From: Mesostigma viride
Taxonomy: Eukaryota; Streptophyta; Mesostigmatophyceae; Mesostigmatales; Mesostigmataceae
Direction of reading: 5' to 3'
Length of the DNA stretch: 64,000 bases
Assembly (NCBI GenBank): GCA_009746045.1
Contig: RPFO01000392.1
Span: 2,401,745 to 2,465,744 of the forward strand
Positions 1 to 10,758 of the stretch are shown here, one piece after another. Both the position numbers and the translations under genes were made by a program. Numbering within the stretch: position 1 is the first letter of the stretch; each line of letters starts with the position of its first letter. The notes under the pieces are model-generated. The model had not been told where the DNA came from. It saw nothing but the letters and a program-made list of their open reading frames with translations, and made no database searches.

Positions 1-922
1 CCTAATTTTTAGTACCTCGAAGTGACGGGGCACCTAAAAATTTGCCCACAAGTACACTTGGCAGCGCGCTCACTGGGAAAAATTGTACAGCCGCTCCGGC
101 GGGCCACTTGAACGAATTGTAATGGTGTACACTTTGACTTACTTTTACCATGGTCGTTGTCCGATGGTACTCGGATGTTCCTTTGGTTGATAATTTGCAG
201 TCGCGGCGTTGCGAGGGTGGAGGTTTGCTGGAGGGGCTTGCCTGGCATTGGTGCCGTGGGCCCTTTATTGCAGCGTTTTTGCTGTTTGCCAGTCCTTGAC
301 ACGGGCGGTGTTGCCGACTTGCATCGTGCCGCTTCGAGTGGTTCTGCTAATTGTTTATTGGCTAGGTGGGCGCGGTGTTTTTTGGTCACTTTGATTCAGC
401 ATTGCTCATTTTGTGCATTTGAATTAATTTTCTGGGGGGGGAGTAGTGTTCGCAACCATGTTCGTGATATCACTTTTCAATGATTTCATTATGTTTATTC
501 AATGATGCATTTGTTTGGTGTTTCTTGTGCTTTTGCACCCTTGCAGAGCTTTTGGTGGAGCCACTTCCGGGAGTTTTCCTGCGTTTGTTTTGTGGTAAGT
601 TGTTGCAATTGTCCTACAGTAATCTTATGCGGTTATTAAATACATGTGTCAGTTTTTTGGGCTGATAATGGGGTACGTGTAATGTGTGTTTTATGGTGTG
701 GGCAAAATGCAGGTGTCCTGCGGCGCGTGTGGAAGATTTCCCGATTGGTCTGTTCGATGGCAGGCACTCGAGGATTCCGCGACATTAGCTTTGCTGTTTT
801 CATAGCGGCGATGGTGATCGTGGCAGAAGTGGTCACTTTCGGCGCCGATGGCATCGTTTTGACTCTTCGCAGGCCAGGTGGGTGAAAGTGTGTTTTGACA
901 GCATACTATAGCATACCCTAAA

Positions 923-1336
923 AATCGGATTTCTTTGAAAAGAGTTTCTCGAAGTGAGGCGGGGAATAAGGCCGCTCACGGGAGCCGCCTGGATGGTCGG
1001 CTGAACCGGGCGGGTTTGGCAGATGTAACCGGATTTGGCTAATGGCTGGCGACCTGGAATTGTTAGTAGGGGCAGTGGCCCTATTGTGCTACAATCTCGA
1101 AACAATCTTATGCTTAAAGTTTGACAGGGCCGGGTTTGTTGAACCGGTTTGTTGAATGATAATTAGAACCTTTCGGAAAGGGTATTTGATTGGTTGTTGT
1201 TTTTGTGGTACGGTAGGTGTCGCTACATTCTCAGGTTGGCGTGTTAAGTTAAGCTCGGTTGCTGATGTCAGCCCCGTGCTAGGGCAGTTTGACTACTTTG
1301 GCGGCGTAGTGACATTGTTGTGGTCTTTTTTCTTGT
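923..1336 (+). repeat. 414-bp direct repeat, copy 1
   Basis: The stretch is repeated, identical as far as I can read, at 2344-2757. It starts AATCGGATTTCTTTG and ends GGTCTTTTTTCTTGT. The sequences flanking the two copies are unrelated. The ending resembles the 3' ends of the 1.1-kb units at 9643, 10758 and 11808, so it may be the 3' part of a related mobile element. No 5' terminus matching those units is visible. Confidence 0.85.
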
Positions 1337-2219
1337 AAACGTTGGCTGAGCGCCGACGGCTGAGGCTATGGCGGTACAAGAAGTGCCTCACCAGCCTTGC
1401 GCTCAGCATGGGTGCGGGGCTAAAATTTGTTAACCAAATTTCCGGCATCCATGATCCCTGGCTGCTTAAGGCGGTTGGGATTCATGGCTGCCACTGGCCC
1501 GGAATTAATGTCCGGGTGATCGGGGTTTAAATGCGAAGCGGGGGCTGATGCATTATTTAATGGCTGGTTTGTTTGAAAGAAACGGCCAGCTGGCCGGGTT
1601 GGGCAAGGGCTAGCTTGCTTGATGGTTCCGTACCTGGGGATGCTTGCGCCTCGGGTTGGGCTGTCGGCAGGCTGGCCTGCCTTTGAGTTGTCTCGTACCT
1701 GGAAATGCTTGCATTCCGGGTTGGGCTTGGCTTGAGGGCCGCCGCGGCTCGGGGGGGTAAAAAATTTAAGTCACCGTTGTGGGACACGGAGCCTCGGCGC
1801 AGGAGGCAAGGGCTGAAAGCCAACTTGATTTCGTAATCAGTGGTATTTCCACTTTTTTGTACGGAAGGAGTGTTTATGTGCTCGGCACTAGGTTGGTTGC
1901 TCTTCAAAAAAGTTGTAAACTGGGCGTCGGCTGGAATCAGCGGCGCCAGTCAGCAGCTTTTGCTTTGACTTTGTGTTCCGCGACAGCACCCCTTAGCGGA
2001 CCAGAGAAGAGGTCGGCAACGAGGTCAGCGGGGGCCCCCGAGTGGGGTCAAAAATGCGAGCTGTGTCGATTGACAGTGCATGAATTTTTGTGCATTCACA
2101 GTCGCTGGGAATTAAATCTGTTTTCTGGCAACGGAGAGCGCCCATCGCGACAGGACAGCTTTTGACGGGAAAGGAAATGGTGCTTCTTTAGCGGACCGGA
2201 GGGCCAGGAAGGGGAGGTT

Positions 2220-2302
2220 GGGTAATCGCGAGCCATGCCTAAGGAGTTCTTAATAGCGGTTCTGTAACCGCTACCTGTCTGTATGCATCTACTTATTGTT
2301 TT
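2220..2302 (+). repeat. 83-bp direct repeat with hairpin, copy 1
   Basis: The 83 bp starting GGGTAATCGCGAG recurs at 2795-2877. Each copy contains a perfect 8-bp stem, TAGCGGTT / AACCGCTA with loop CTGT, followed by a T-rich end. The two copies bracket 2303-2794, which holds the second 414-bp repeat. Confidence 0.85.
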
Positions 2303-2343
2303 AACAAAGATGCTGGTGACTATGGTGAGCAAACGGGTGTATG

Positions 2344-2757
2344 AATCGGATTTCTTTGAAAAGAGTTTCTCGAAGTGAGGCGGGGAATAAGGCCGCTCAC
2401 GGGAGCCGCCTGGATGGTCGGCTGAACCGGGCGGGTTTGGCAGATGTAACCGGATTTGGCTAATGGCTGGCGACCTGGAATTGTTAGTAGGGGCAGTGGC
2501 CCTATTGTGCTACAATCTCGAAACAATCTTATGCTTAAAGTTTGACAGGGCCGGGTTTGTTGAACCGGTTTGTTGAATGATAATTAGAACCTTTCGGAAA
2601 GGGTATTTGATTGGTTGTTGTTTTTGTGGTACGGTAGGTGTCGCTACATTCTCAGGTTGGCGTGTTAAGTTAAGCTCGGTTGCTGATGTCAGCCCCGTGC
2701 TAGGGCAGTTTGACTACTTTGGCGGCGTAGTGACATTGTTGTGGTCTTTTTTCTTGT
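2344..2757 (+). repeat. 414-bp direct repeat, copy 2
   Basis: This is the second copy of the 923-1336 repeat, in the same orientation and 1421 bp downstream. It lies inside a segment flanked by an 83-bp direct repeat (2220-2302 and 2795-2877). That arrangement suggests insertion or unequal exchange involving the whole block. Confidence 0.85.
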
Positions 2758-2794
2758 CCCACCCACCCACCCTCTTTGGTGGCCTGGTCTGCGC

Positions 2795-2877
2795 GGGTAA
2801 TCGCGAGCCATGCCTAAGGAGTTCTTAATAGCGGTTCTGTAACCGCTACCTGTCTGTATGCATCTACTTATTGTTTT
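2795..2877 (+). repeat. 83-bp direct repeat with hairpin, copy 2
   Basis: Same sequence as 2220-2302, including the TAGCGGTT-CTGT-AACCGCTA hairpin. Confidence 0.85.
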
Positions 2878-3065
2878 TCACTGAGATAGCCTGTTTGTGT
2901 AATTACATCTCTTGAAAAAAAAAATTACTCATCTTCATGTCCCTGGACATCTGCTCCCCCCCCCCAAAAAAATGTGACAAGCCACATGGGGTATCACAGG
3001 GCAGCGCAACACGCCACAGTGCCCTTTTGCGGGATCACATAGCATGGCAGGGCGTGTGCGTACTA

Positions 3066-3353
3066 CCCCTACCTGCCTGCCCAACGCCCCACTGCATGCC
3101 CCCTCCCAAAGTCCCCTGCCCCATGCTACCTGCCCGCTGTGCCGCTGCTTATGGCTTCCCACCCCTACCTGCCCGCCCTACGCCCCACTGCATGCCCCCT
3201 CCCAAAGTCCCCTGCCCAATGCTACCTGCCCGCTGTGCCGCTGCTTATGGCTTCCCACCCCTACCTGCCCGCCCTACGCCCCACTGCATGCCCCCTCCCA
3301 AAGTCCCCTGCCCCATGCTACCTGTCCGCTGTGCCGCTGCTTATGGCTTCCCT
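3066..3353 (+). repeat. 96-bp minisatellite, three copies
   Basis: The period is 96 bp: the string ACTGCATG recurs at 3091, 3187 and 3283. Each C-rich unit contains CCCTGCCC and CTGTGCCGCTGC. Because 96 is divisible by 3, the array creates open frames on both strands that I do not regard as genes. Confidence 0.9.
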
Positions 3354-4235
3354 CTGACCACATCACGTGCATGTGGGTGAAGGACATGCCTGCCCCATGC
3401 CCCAGTTTGTACGACCTATGGCTCATAACGTCACAAATGCTCCACTGCCCCCTGCCTTGTGCCCCCCTCTGTGGATAAGAAAAGTTGGAATGATTCAAAG
3501 GCATGTGGTATTGCGGTCAACGATGTGATTGCTATTTGCACGATGCAGATCTTTATTTGGAACTGGGAGCAGTCATGGCGACTCTTGCATTGTACATCTT
3601 GCTTGGATTTCGGTAAGTGCCACTGGCGATATCACGAATTTGTAATTAATGAAAGCAGGTCTCTTCTGAAATAATCTTCTGAAAATATCGGTGTGGTACC
3701 TCATATGAACAACATTCTTCTTTTCTTTTAATAGTCAGGTGCACATGCTGCGTTTTTTGGGCAATTTCGTGCTTGCACGTTCTCTGGGTTGTAAGTTCTC
3801 TTCGCCTATTATTTGTGTTGTGATATTTCTTTCGTCAATGATAGTCACAGGGCTGGAATTTGTCGAGGGCAGGGGCGTGGTGGCCAGGCATGGAGGTCTC
3901 GGCGCTCAACGACGGTGTCTCGTTGTTGCCGCCCGCCAAGGCATTCGGGCATTGTGCGGCGCTTTGTGGCGCGACGTTGCCTTGTCAAGTGGCGTCACCG
4001 TGCAAGGGTGGTGGATTGGGTATAGGTGGACTGCCTTCCTTCTGCAAGCATTTGGGATGATGATCGTTAAAGTGGGAACAAAGCTTCCGTGCTAAGTAGG
4101 TAACCATGTTTTTTAAAGTTACATTCGCTGAAGGTGCACTGTGTTAGATACGGTGAGAAAAATAGTGCGGATTCGTTGGTGTTCTTTGCATTCATAATTG
4201 ACTGTTGGTGCACTTGTCTTGGTTGTTTAACGCAG

Positions 4236-7097
4236 GCTCCTGTGCCGATTTTCGGTGCGCGTGCGAGGCGAGGGGCTTGCTCTCGCGTACGTTGCATTAT
4301 ACGGCCGCGTTTGCCCCGATCGCAGCGCTCCGCGTGGCGTCCCACTCGGTCCCCGCGTGCTGGAACGTGGGAAGCTCGTTCGCTTGCACGCCAAGCATGT
4401 CGGCGTAGGATGCGTGCTGAAGCTGCTATCACATGCGCGCTCCCATCTTCTGCTGTACCCGCACGGGAGGAGGGATTTGTGTACGCGCGGGCTGCGTCGC
4501 GGCGAGCTCGTGTGTCTAGGCGGACAGCACGTCAGGGAAGGCGTAAGGTGCAGAATTCAGCGGATGCGACGGGCTCGCCTCCGTGTTCGTCAATACCCGT
4601 GTGTACAGTCGCATGTGCTGATGACGCCGGCCACGACGGTGACTGGGAGATGTCTTTGTCGGGGGAGGACGACATGTGTGACGAGGTATTTGCTCCTGGA
4701 CTGTTTTCTGGTGCCATCCCGCTGGTACGGGTATCATCCCAGACGTGTTTGTCTGCCTTAGTTGTGAGTTTTTGTGCAAGTGGTAATGCTGACCATGCAT
4801 GGTGTTTTGGTGTCCTTCATTGTTGCCATGCACAGGGAAGCTACTCTGATGTGGGCGAACGTCTCGAGGAGACGGTCAAATGGGACGAGGACTATTATGT
4901 ACGTTATTGCATGTGTGCTTCCTGAATTGCATGTGTGCTTCCTGAATTGCCTATTCAGCACACATGTGGTGGGTACGGAGTTCAGGTTAGCATGTGTACT
5001 TGGGTGCATCTGGTCATACATGATGGGCAGAGTTTAGTTACAATGATCTTTACTTAACATTTGTATGTTATGTTGGGCTCCTGTCCAACGAACGGGTGTG
5101 TGTACGTGTTATGTTCATTGCTGTGCAGGCTGCGCCCACACACCACGCTGTGTCTATACACCGACGCCGGCGCGCAAGGAGGAAGGTGAAGGAGAGTGAC
5201 AAATTGGTGGGTATATAAAGTGTGAGATTAATGTTTGCTTTGTGTACAAGTTTAGGGTGTTCATATTTGAAATTGTACACGTTGCGTGATAAATTTCATG
5301 CAATTTTGCTGTGACAAAGTTTGTCTGACCTTCTTAACCACAATGCCTTTGTACCATCCCCAGGGAGCACGTGGATTTCAGACACAAGCTTCAGGGGCAT
5401 CTCCATCGCCGTGTGTTGCAACAAGTTCAGCTCAAGGGTTCTTTCCAACCACAGCATGTTCCCTGTCGCCAACAGATGTCACAGCATCTTCGATTGTACT
5501 TCGAGCCGCTGCAGTATCTTCCCCTCTCTCCCCATCTGACATAGTACCTTCTTCTCCATTACAGGCTTCCGCTGCATGTTACCCCGTACCGCCACCTAGC
5601 ACAGTATGCATGGGGGGGGGGCCACCGTCTGCGATGCCTTGTGCTTTGGACCAACCTTCTCGGGCGAACGCTTGTGTGGAAGAAGCGGAGTCCGTGGCAG
5701 CGGAGACCGCACAAGGAGAGATGAACGTTCAGGCACCGCAGACAACAAGCGTTCCAGCTCAAGCAGGAGCACATGCGGCTGGCGCTCAAAAAGTTGTAAG
5801 CTATTTGTTTTTCAGCGTTATTGATGCATGGTTGAACTTGTTTATTTTCATCATTTTTTAGCAAATAGCAGCATGATTTCATGCAAAGCGCTCATGCATG
5901 CCTTTGAGGAACTTGAATCGCATATACGATTTTTCTTGTTATTGTACTGTTTTCATTTCATGACTAATGTGCAGGTGGACGTTAGTGGGTTTAAAACCGC
6001 GTCGGACTTTGCAGACGCTGCTTTGACTTCTGCAGCAAATGTCTGGGAACGGATGGCGCGAATTTCATATCTGATGAAAGCGTTGGACGAGGGGGGTCAT
6101 AACTTTTCTGACAAGAGTGTCCATGCTGCGGTAAGTAACCATTTCGGTGTATGGCTTTCATGTTGTTGCGGCATGTTTTTTACGGCAAAATGGAGCAGCT
6201 AGAAGTTAAATAGAGCATTATAATAATGTTTGGCTTTATTTTTTTTGGGTGGGTTCACTTTTCTGTGTGCAGAAGAGAAGGATGAAGAATGCACTGTACA
6301 ACTGCAACCGGACATGGTCAAATTTGCCTGAGCTGCAAAAGCTTCGATTACAGTCTGCGAGTGCTGGATTGGCTGTCAAAGGGTCGTTGCATGCACGTGA
6401 AGGACCAGCGGCAGAGGCGTCGCAAGGGGGGATCCCTGCACGTGCGAGTCCAGCAACGGTAGCGGCGGTGGAAGGGGGTCTCCCTGCGCGTGCGCGTCTT
6501 GTGACAGCGACGCCGCAAGGGGGGCTGCCTGCAAGTGCGGATTCAGCGGCGGCAGCTGAGGAGCGAGCAGGCAGAAAGCGGTGGCAGTTTACCAAGCTTC
6601 CATTCGGAGGCGAGGGAGAAGAAGCCGATGGCTTTCGGGAACAGGATGTATCACAAGGGGTTGGGCTTGATGCAGGCGGGAATGACCGCCAATCCATCTA
6701 CAGTGTGGCGGAGTCCCAAGAGACTGCCTGCGCTGCAGATGTTGGTGCGCCAAGTGTTGTTGGGATGGAGGTCAGTTGCCTTGGTCTTTCTAGTGTTTGT
6801 ATTGTTCATTTATTTAGCATTTATATTTACTGCATTTGCATGGCACTTGAATGTTCGACATTTAGTTTGATGTAAGTATCTTTGTTTCTCTTTGATGCAT
6901 ATGATCGGGTGCAGGAGGTCAAGCCACAACGTTTCAAAACAGCCGCCGACTTCGTCACGTTTGCTAAAAGCTTCTCTCGTCGCGGGGATGTCTCGGTGGA
7001 AAAGAAGATTGCGCGTTTGCAGTCACTGTTGCAGGACTTGCGTCATTGGAATTTGCATGAAAACGATGAGCAAAAAATCTCCGAACGACGCATGGCG
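4236..7097 (+). CDS. Seven-exon gene of unknown function with duplicated FKTAxDF motif (5' and 3' ends unresolved)
   Basis: Exons read directly from acceptor and donor sites: 4236-4685, 4836-4898, 5129-5206, 5364-5795, 5975-6130, 6273-6770 and 6915-7097. Each is a multiple of three and every intron is phase 0, with donors such as GTAAGT or GTACGT and acceptors ending TGCAG or CACAG. The encoded protein starts with a basic, Arg/Ala-rich, probably disordered stretch ending in an acidic patch (DWEMSLSGEDDMCDE). A Ser/Pro/Ala-rich linker follows, and then two related helical segments: FKTASDF in exon 5 and FKTAADF in exon 7, each followed by an amphipathic helix-like run (for example KKIARLQSLLQDL). 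An acceptor at 7235 could begin another exon, but that would be antisense to the end of the RPA-like gene. I do not recognise the family. It could be a host gene or cargo of a mobile element. Confidence 0.6.
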
Positions 7098-7235
7098 GTA
7101 AGTTCTTGTGATAACAACTTGCTTGGTTATGGGAATGTACAATGTACCATGGCGCTCTTCTTTTTTTAGATGTTGATTTTGCATGCCTCCGCTCTGCTTT
7201 ATTTCTAATTTTATGCATCGTTGATCGGAATGCAG

Positions 7236-9050
7236 TCATTTTTTGTTTGTGGTCTTGTGACATTGAATATCTGTCGGTGCGGTGCCGGTAGCGTTGACTG
7301 CAGCCGCAGCACCCATCGAGGGACCACCCATCAGGTGGCGACGCTCCGCACCATCGCGAGATTTCTCGATGACCGCTGCGATTTCTTCGTCCGTCACCTC
7401 GCCCCTACCCTTGTGTGATGTGTAGTCATAGAAATTCCTTCGTAGAAGCGCATACCTCGGAAATGTGCCGGTGACGTACATGGGTGTCACCCTCAAGAGA
7501 AAATTCGTCCACCGGCCCGGCTGTATGAATTCCTCCCACACCACCTCGCGCTCGGCAGGCTGCATAGCCAGCCACTGCTCCGCACTCAACTTGGGCTCGC
7601 GGATGACGTGTGGTGCCTCACTCGGAAACATAGTCACATGAAGTCTCCCATTGTTACAGTCGACCACCGTGACGCTGACCATCCACAATTCCTTCGTCGA
7701 GTCGGGCTTCCTGTGGCAAGCCGGGCAGTTCCCATTCTCATCGAGCGCGGTACGACACCTCATCTGCGTCGATCCCTTCCTTGACGACTTGTCATACTTT
7801 GAAGCCTTCTTGCCCTTCTTGTCGTCAGGGTCCTGCCTCAGATTGTTACAAGCCAAGTATGTCATCTTGGCTGAGGAGGTCGCATAGCGCTCATGGGGAA
7901 TCGCCAAGCCGTGCACAACGCACTTGAATGACACGGCTTCCTGCCCCGGGGGGGCCTCATTCCTGGTCGCCCTGGTTATCACGTCTGATATATCCATGAC
8001 CGGAGCATCGTCTCCGAAAACCACGCCAGCGAAACCGTTCTCACGAACCTTCTTGCGCAGCTGAATGTTCAGCCACGGCATCATCGCTATCCAACACAAT
8101 CAGGGTACTATCCCCAATTGCCAAGGACAGAAGGCCGCTCATGCTTTGGGCTCGCATCCGTTTCCCGGAAACGATGTGCAGTTCACCCGGCCGCACGTTC
8201 TCCAGAATCTTCACCGCGCCGTCGAACAAGTGAACTGGGATCACATTGCCCTCAGCATCAGCGAGAACGATTCGCCGTTGCGTCGCACCCGGAAAATTTT
8301 GCCGATACACGGTTTGTATAACGCCGACATAGTCAACGTACGTACGTCCCTGGCTACCAAAGCCCTTCATCTTATCGGGCACCTGAGTGAAGCCAGTGTA
8401 TTTCCAGAGAATCTGCTTTGGAAATCTGTCCGCATCCACGGGTGGCTTTGTAACCTTCAGCTCTTCCTTCTCGCGGATGACCATCGCATGACTGCACGCA
8501 TTGGGTGCGTTAAACAGCAACAAGATGTATCAAAATCAACACACAAGGTAAAACACACCAAGAAATACGACCACAATCATCAAGTGTTATGAGTTTCATC
8601 CCTTCAGTGAAAATGAATACCTACACGTTGAAAACAACTACTAAAGCATTATACAAACCAAACCAGAAACTCATAATCTAGAAGCAGCAATCACCTGCAT
8701 CCGTTTCCAGCAAGCCAGCACACTCACTCTTCAGATACGCAGTACTGGCCTTTACGCAGCACGTTCGTCTGCGCCAAGACGAATTTCCCCTTCTCGTAGT
8801 CGGACTCACTCACATCCACCTTATTGGAGACACTGACATGGTCCACGGAAAAGATCGCAAGCGCGTCTTCCCCGCATTCATTCATGATATAAACGTGATA
8901 GGCACGGGCGGTCGGATGATTGGGGTTGACATACTTGCCGACAAAACCTATGACACCAAAGAAAGTATGCTCGTACGCAGCAGGGGGCTCCTTCCCCTTC
9001 CCGGCGTTCCCGACGGAAGCCATTTGCCGCACACCACTAGACGAAGCCAT
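7236..9050 (-). CDS. Replication protein A large-subunit-like (RPA1-like) ssDNA-binding protein, probable frameshift
   Basis: Family role: RPA1 binds single-stranded DNA through tandem OB folds. RPA1-like genes also occur as passengers in some plant Helitrons. Exon 1 runs from 9050 to 8728 (ATG at 9050, donor GTGAGT). An intron follows to 8492, and exon 2 begins at 8491 in matching phase. Exon 1 encodes an OB-like domain (YEHTFFGVIGFVGKYV). Exon 2 encodes a DBD-B-like OB fold (YVDYVGVIQTVYRQ ... IVLADAEGNVIPVHLFDG ... LLSLAIGDSTLIV). It then encodes a DBD-C-like domain with four cysteines in the zinc-ribbon pattern (YLACNN, MRCRT, GNCPAC). Between the last two domains, near 8060, the reading frame shifts by one base: one frame ends after STLIVLDSD and the other resumes at MPWLNIQL. 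This is either a real lesion or a sequencing indel. Starting at 9050 rather than 9122 is favoured because a TATA box lies at 9108-9114. Confidence 0.72.
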
Positions 9051-9107
9051 GCGACAATGCCAGAGAAAATACGCCTCGGAGTGCCGATCGACGCCCAGTC
9101 CAAACGG

Positions 9108-9114
9108 TTTTATA
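9108..9114 (-). promoter_or_regulatory. TATA box of the RPA-like gene
   Basis: The minus strand reads GGGTATAAAACCG about 60 bp upstream of the proposed ATG at 9050. It overlaps the alternative upstream in-frame ATG at 9122, which argues for the downstream start. Confidence 0.55.
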
Positions 9115-9271
9115 CCCACCACAGCACACTCCGAAATTAGTCACCTCGGACAACATAGTTTCTCATGAACAAGGGCATTACCAAAACGACGTAGTTTCTC
9201 ATGAACAAGGACATTACCACAGAATTGTCGACAGCCTGCTCAGGCAGTCCCATCAGCCGCAGCTTATCAGG

Positions 9272-9395
9272 TAACGTGCGTGTGTGCAACTTGCCCGTTG
9301 AAACTCATTGACGGCGAAATTTATGGCAGCCTTATGGTAGCAAATTTGGGACAAATTCTGTGGACAGATTTTTTCTCACGTGTTATACTTAGTTA
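9272..9395 (+). repeat. Degraded copy of a dispersed inverted-repeat element
   Basis: Shares AACGTGCGTGTxTGCAAC, TTGCCCGTTGAAACTC, GGGACAAATTC and TTTTCTCACGTGT, in the same order, with 37853-38114 and with the reverse complement of 13068-13318. The middle is shortened and the 25-bp inverted arm is missing. Confidence 0.7.
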
Positions 9396-9404
9396 ATTAC
9401 TTAG

Positions 9405-9438
9405 TTAGACAGTTAGTTAGTTAGTTAGTTAGTAAGTT
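9405..9438 (+). repeat. (TTAG)n microsatellite
   Basis: Tandem TTAG units immediately precede the left edge of the truncated Helitron-like unit. Confidence 0.9.
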
Positions 9439-9441
9439 AGT

Positions 9442-9643
9442 ATAGCTTCCACGGTGTTCACGGGGAAGGGTCCGTTGCGCGTGGCGCACGGAGGCGGTTC
9501 GTCCCGGTCGGAATCGTCCGCCCGCGCGTCCTCCGTCGAAGGGTCTTGGCGCGTCGCGCGGGCCGGTGCGGTTGGCGCCCAGAAGGTCGACTATCGGCCT
9601 CTGGGCCGCTAGCGGCGAGTCACGTCCTCTCACTTTTTTCTTG
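9442..9643 (+). mobile_element. Helitron-like unit, 3' terminal fragment lacking its hairpin
   Basis: Matches the last ~200 bp of the units ending at 10758 and 11808 (GCTTCCACGGxGTTCACGGG through TTTTTTCTTG). The 34-36 bp containing the G-rich/C-rich palindrome is precisely absent: the sequence runs CCTCTCACTTTTTT where the other copies have CCTCTCA, the hairpin, then CACTTTTTT. It abuts the next unit head-to-tail at 9644. Left of 9442 similarity stops at the TTAG microsatellite. Confidence 0.65.
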
Positions 9644-10758
9644 TCCCCTACTAGTAACTACGATTTACGAAGCCCGAAAACTTTGGCCGCGGCCGTAGGC
9701 CGAAAATGGGGCCGTCCAACGCGCCCCCTAGCGCGGGAGCGGACGACGTACAGAACCGTAGCGAGATGGCCAGTCGGCGTAGTACAAAGAAATCCCCAAA
9801 CCTTGGAGATCGAGTGTCGTGTTTTCCTGAACGGGTGCTGAAACGCTGAACACGTTCAGACTTTCGCGGGCAGGTGGGGCGTCTCGCCAATCCGCGCGGC
9901 CTCAGGACGGTACGGCGCGTTGACTCTTTTAACCGTCAAACAAAAAGTCGCGAACCGATCTCTCCCAAACATCCCAGGCCTTTGTAGAATTTTAGTAGAG
10001 GATACGAGCTGGCGCACAAGAACGCCTACTCAATGGTCGAGTAGTTCAAATAAGGATTCGTTAAATTTCAGCACAGTGGAACGACGGTATGTTCAGTTCG
10101 AAAAATATAGAATGCGATTTTCTGAACGTATGGATCCGATTTTCAGGACGGGTGGAAGGTTCAGAGCCTAACAGGCGTTCAGTCAGGGTGGGGTGAAATA
10201 GTTCAGGCCGAAATTTGGCACGGTTTCAATGGAAATACGAAAGTAACGAAATTTCCAAGTATCTTCCACCCAAATATCTCTAAAGTATATATCGCATGGT
10301 ATGCTGAAATTCATTGTGGTTCAGTCCGAGCGGAGAAATTTGTCAGAATTTCACTGGAAATACGACCGTAACGAATTTTCCAAGTATCTGACGCTGAAAT
10401 ATCTCTAAAGTATATCGAATGGTATGCTGAAATTCATTGTGGTCAAGTCCGAGCTGAAAATTGGTCAGAATATCATTTTCGATACGAACGTGACGAAATT
10501 TCCAAGTATCTCACGCTCGGAGAGCTTCCACGGCGTTCACGGGGAAGGGTCCGTTGCGCGTGGCGCACGGAGGCGGTTCGTCCCGGTCGGAATCGTCCGC
10601 CCGCGCGTCCTCCGTGGAAGGGTCTTGGCGCGTCGCGCGGGCCGGTGCGGTTGGCGCCCAGAAGGTCGACTATCGGCCTCTGGGCCGCTAGCGGCGAGTC
10701 ACGTCCTCTCAAGTCGGGGAGGGGGGGCGATAGCCCCCCCTCCCCCACTTTTTTCTTG
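9644..10758 (+). mobile_element. Helitron-like 1.1-kb tandem unit 2 (1115 bp)
   Basis: Begins TCCCCTACTAGTAACTACG, directly after the CTTG that ends the previous unit. This resembles Helitron 5' ends (TC followed by CTACTA-like sequence). Ends in a 13-bp perfect hairpin (10716-10745) followed by ACTTTTTTCTTG and then T. Helitrons typically carry a 3' hairpin shortly upstream of CTRR; CTTG is an imperfect match. The interior has many GTTCAG/CTGAAC motifs and three ~123-bp tandem repeats (about 10205-10523). I see no protein-coding gene, so this would be a non-autonomous element. Assignment to Helitrons is inference from the termini. Confidence 0.6.
10716..10745 (+). repeat. Perfect 3'-terminal hairpin of unit 2
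   Basis: Left arm GGGGAGGGGGGGC, loop GATA, right arm GCCCCCCCTCCCC: a 13-bp perfect stem followed by ACTTTTTTCTTG. The same structure recurs at 11766-11795. Confidence 0.9.

Larger units (their letters stand above)
1..4235. other. Repeat-rich leader region with no supported gene
   Basis: I see no ORF with recognisable protein features. There are GT-rich and TGCAG-type splice-like signals, so undetected upstream exons of the gene at 4236-7097 are possible, for instance a GC-rich stretch at about 3851-4014 with an ATG at 3890. I could not chain them in phase. The region holds the 414-bp and 83-bp direct repeats and the 96-bp tandem repeat listed separately. Several positions end in the string TTTTTTCTTGT, which also ends the Helitron-like units at 9.6-11.8 kb. 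Confidence 0.5.
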
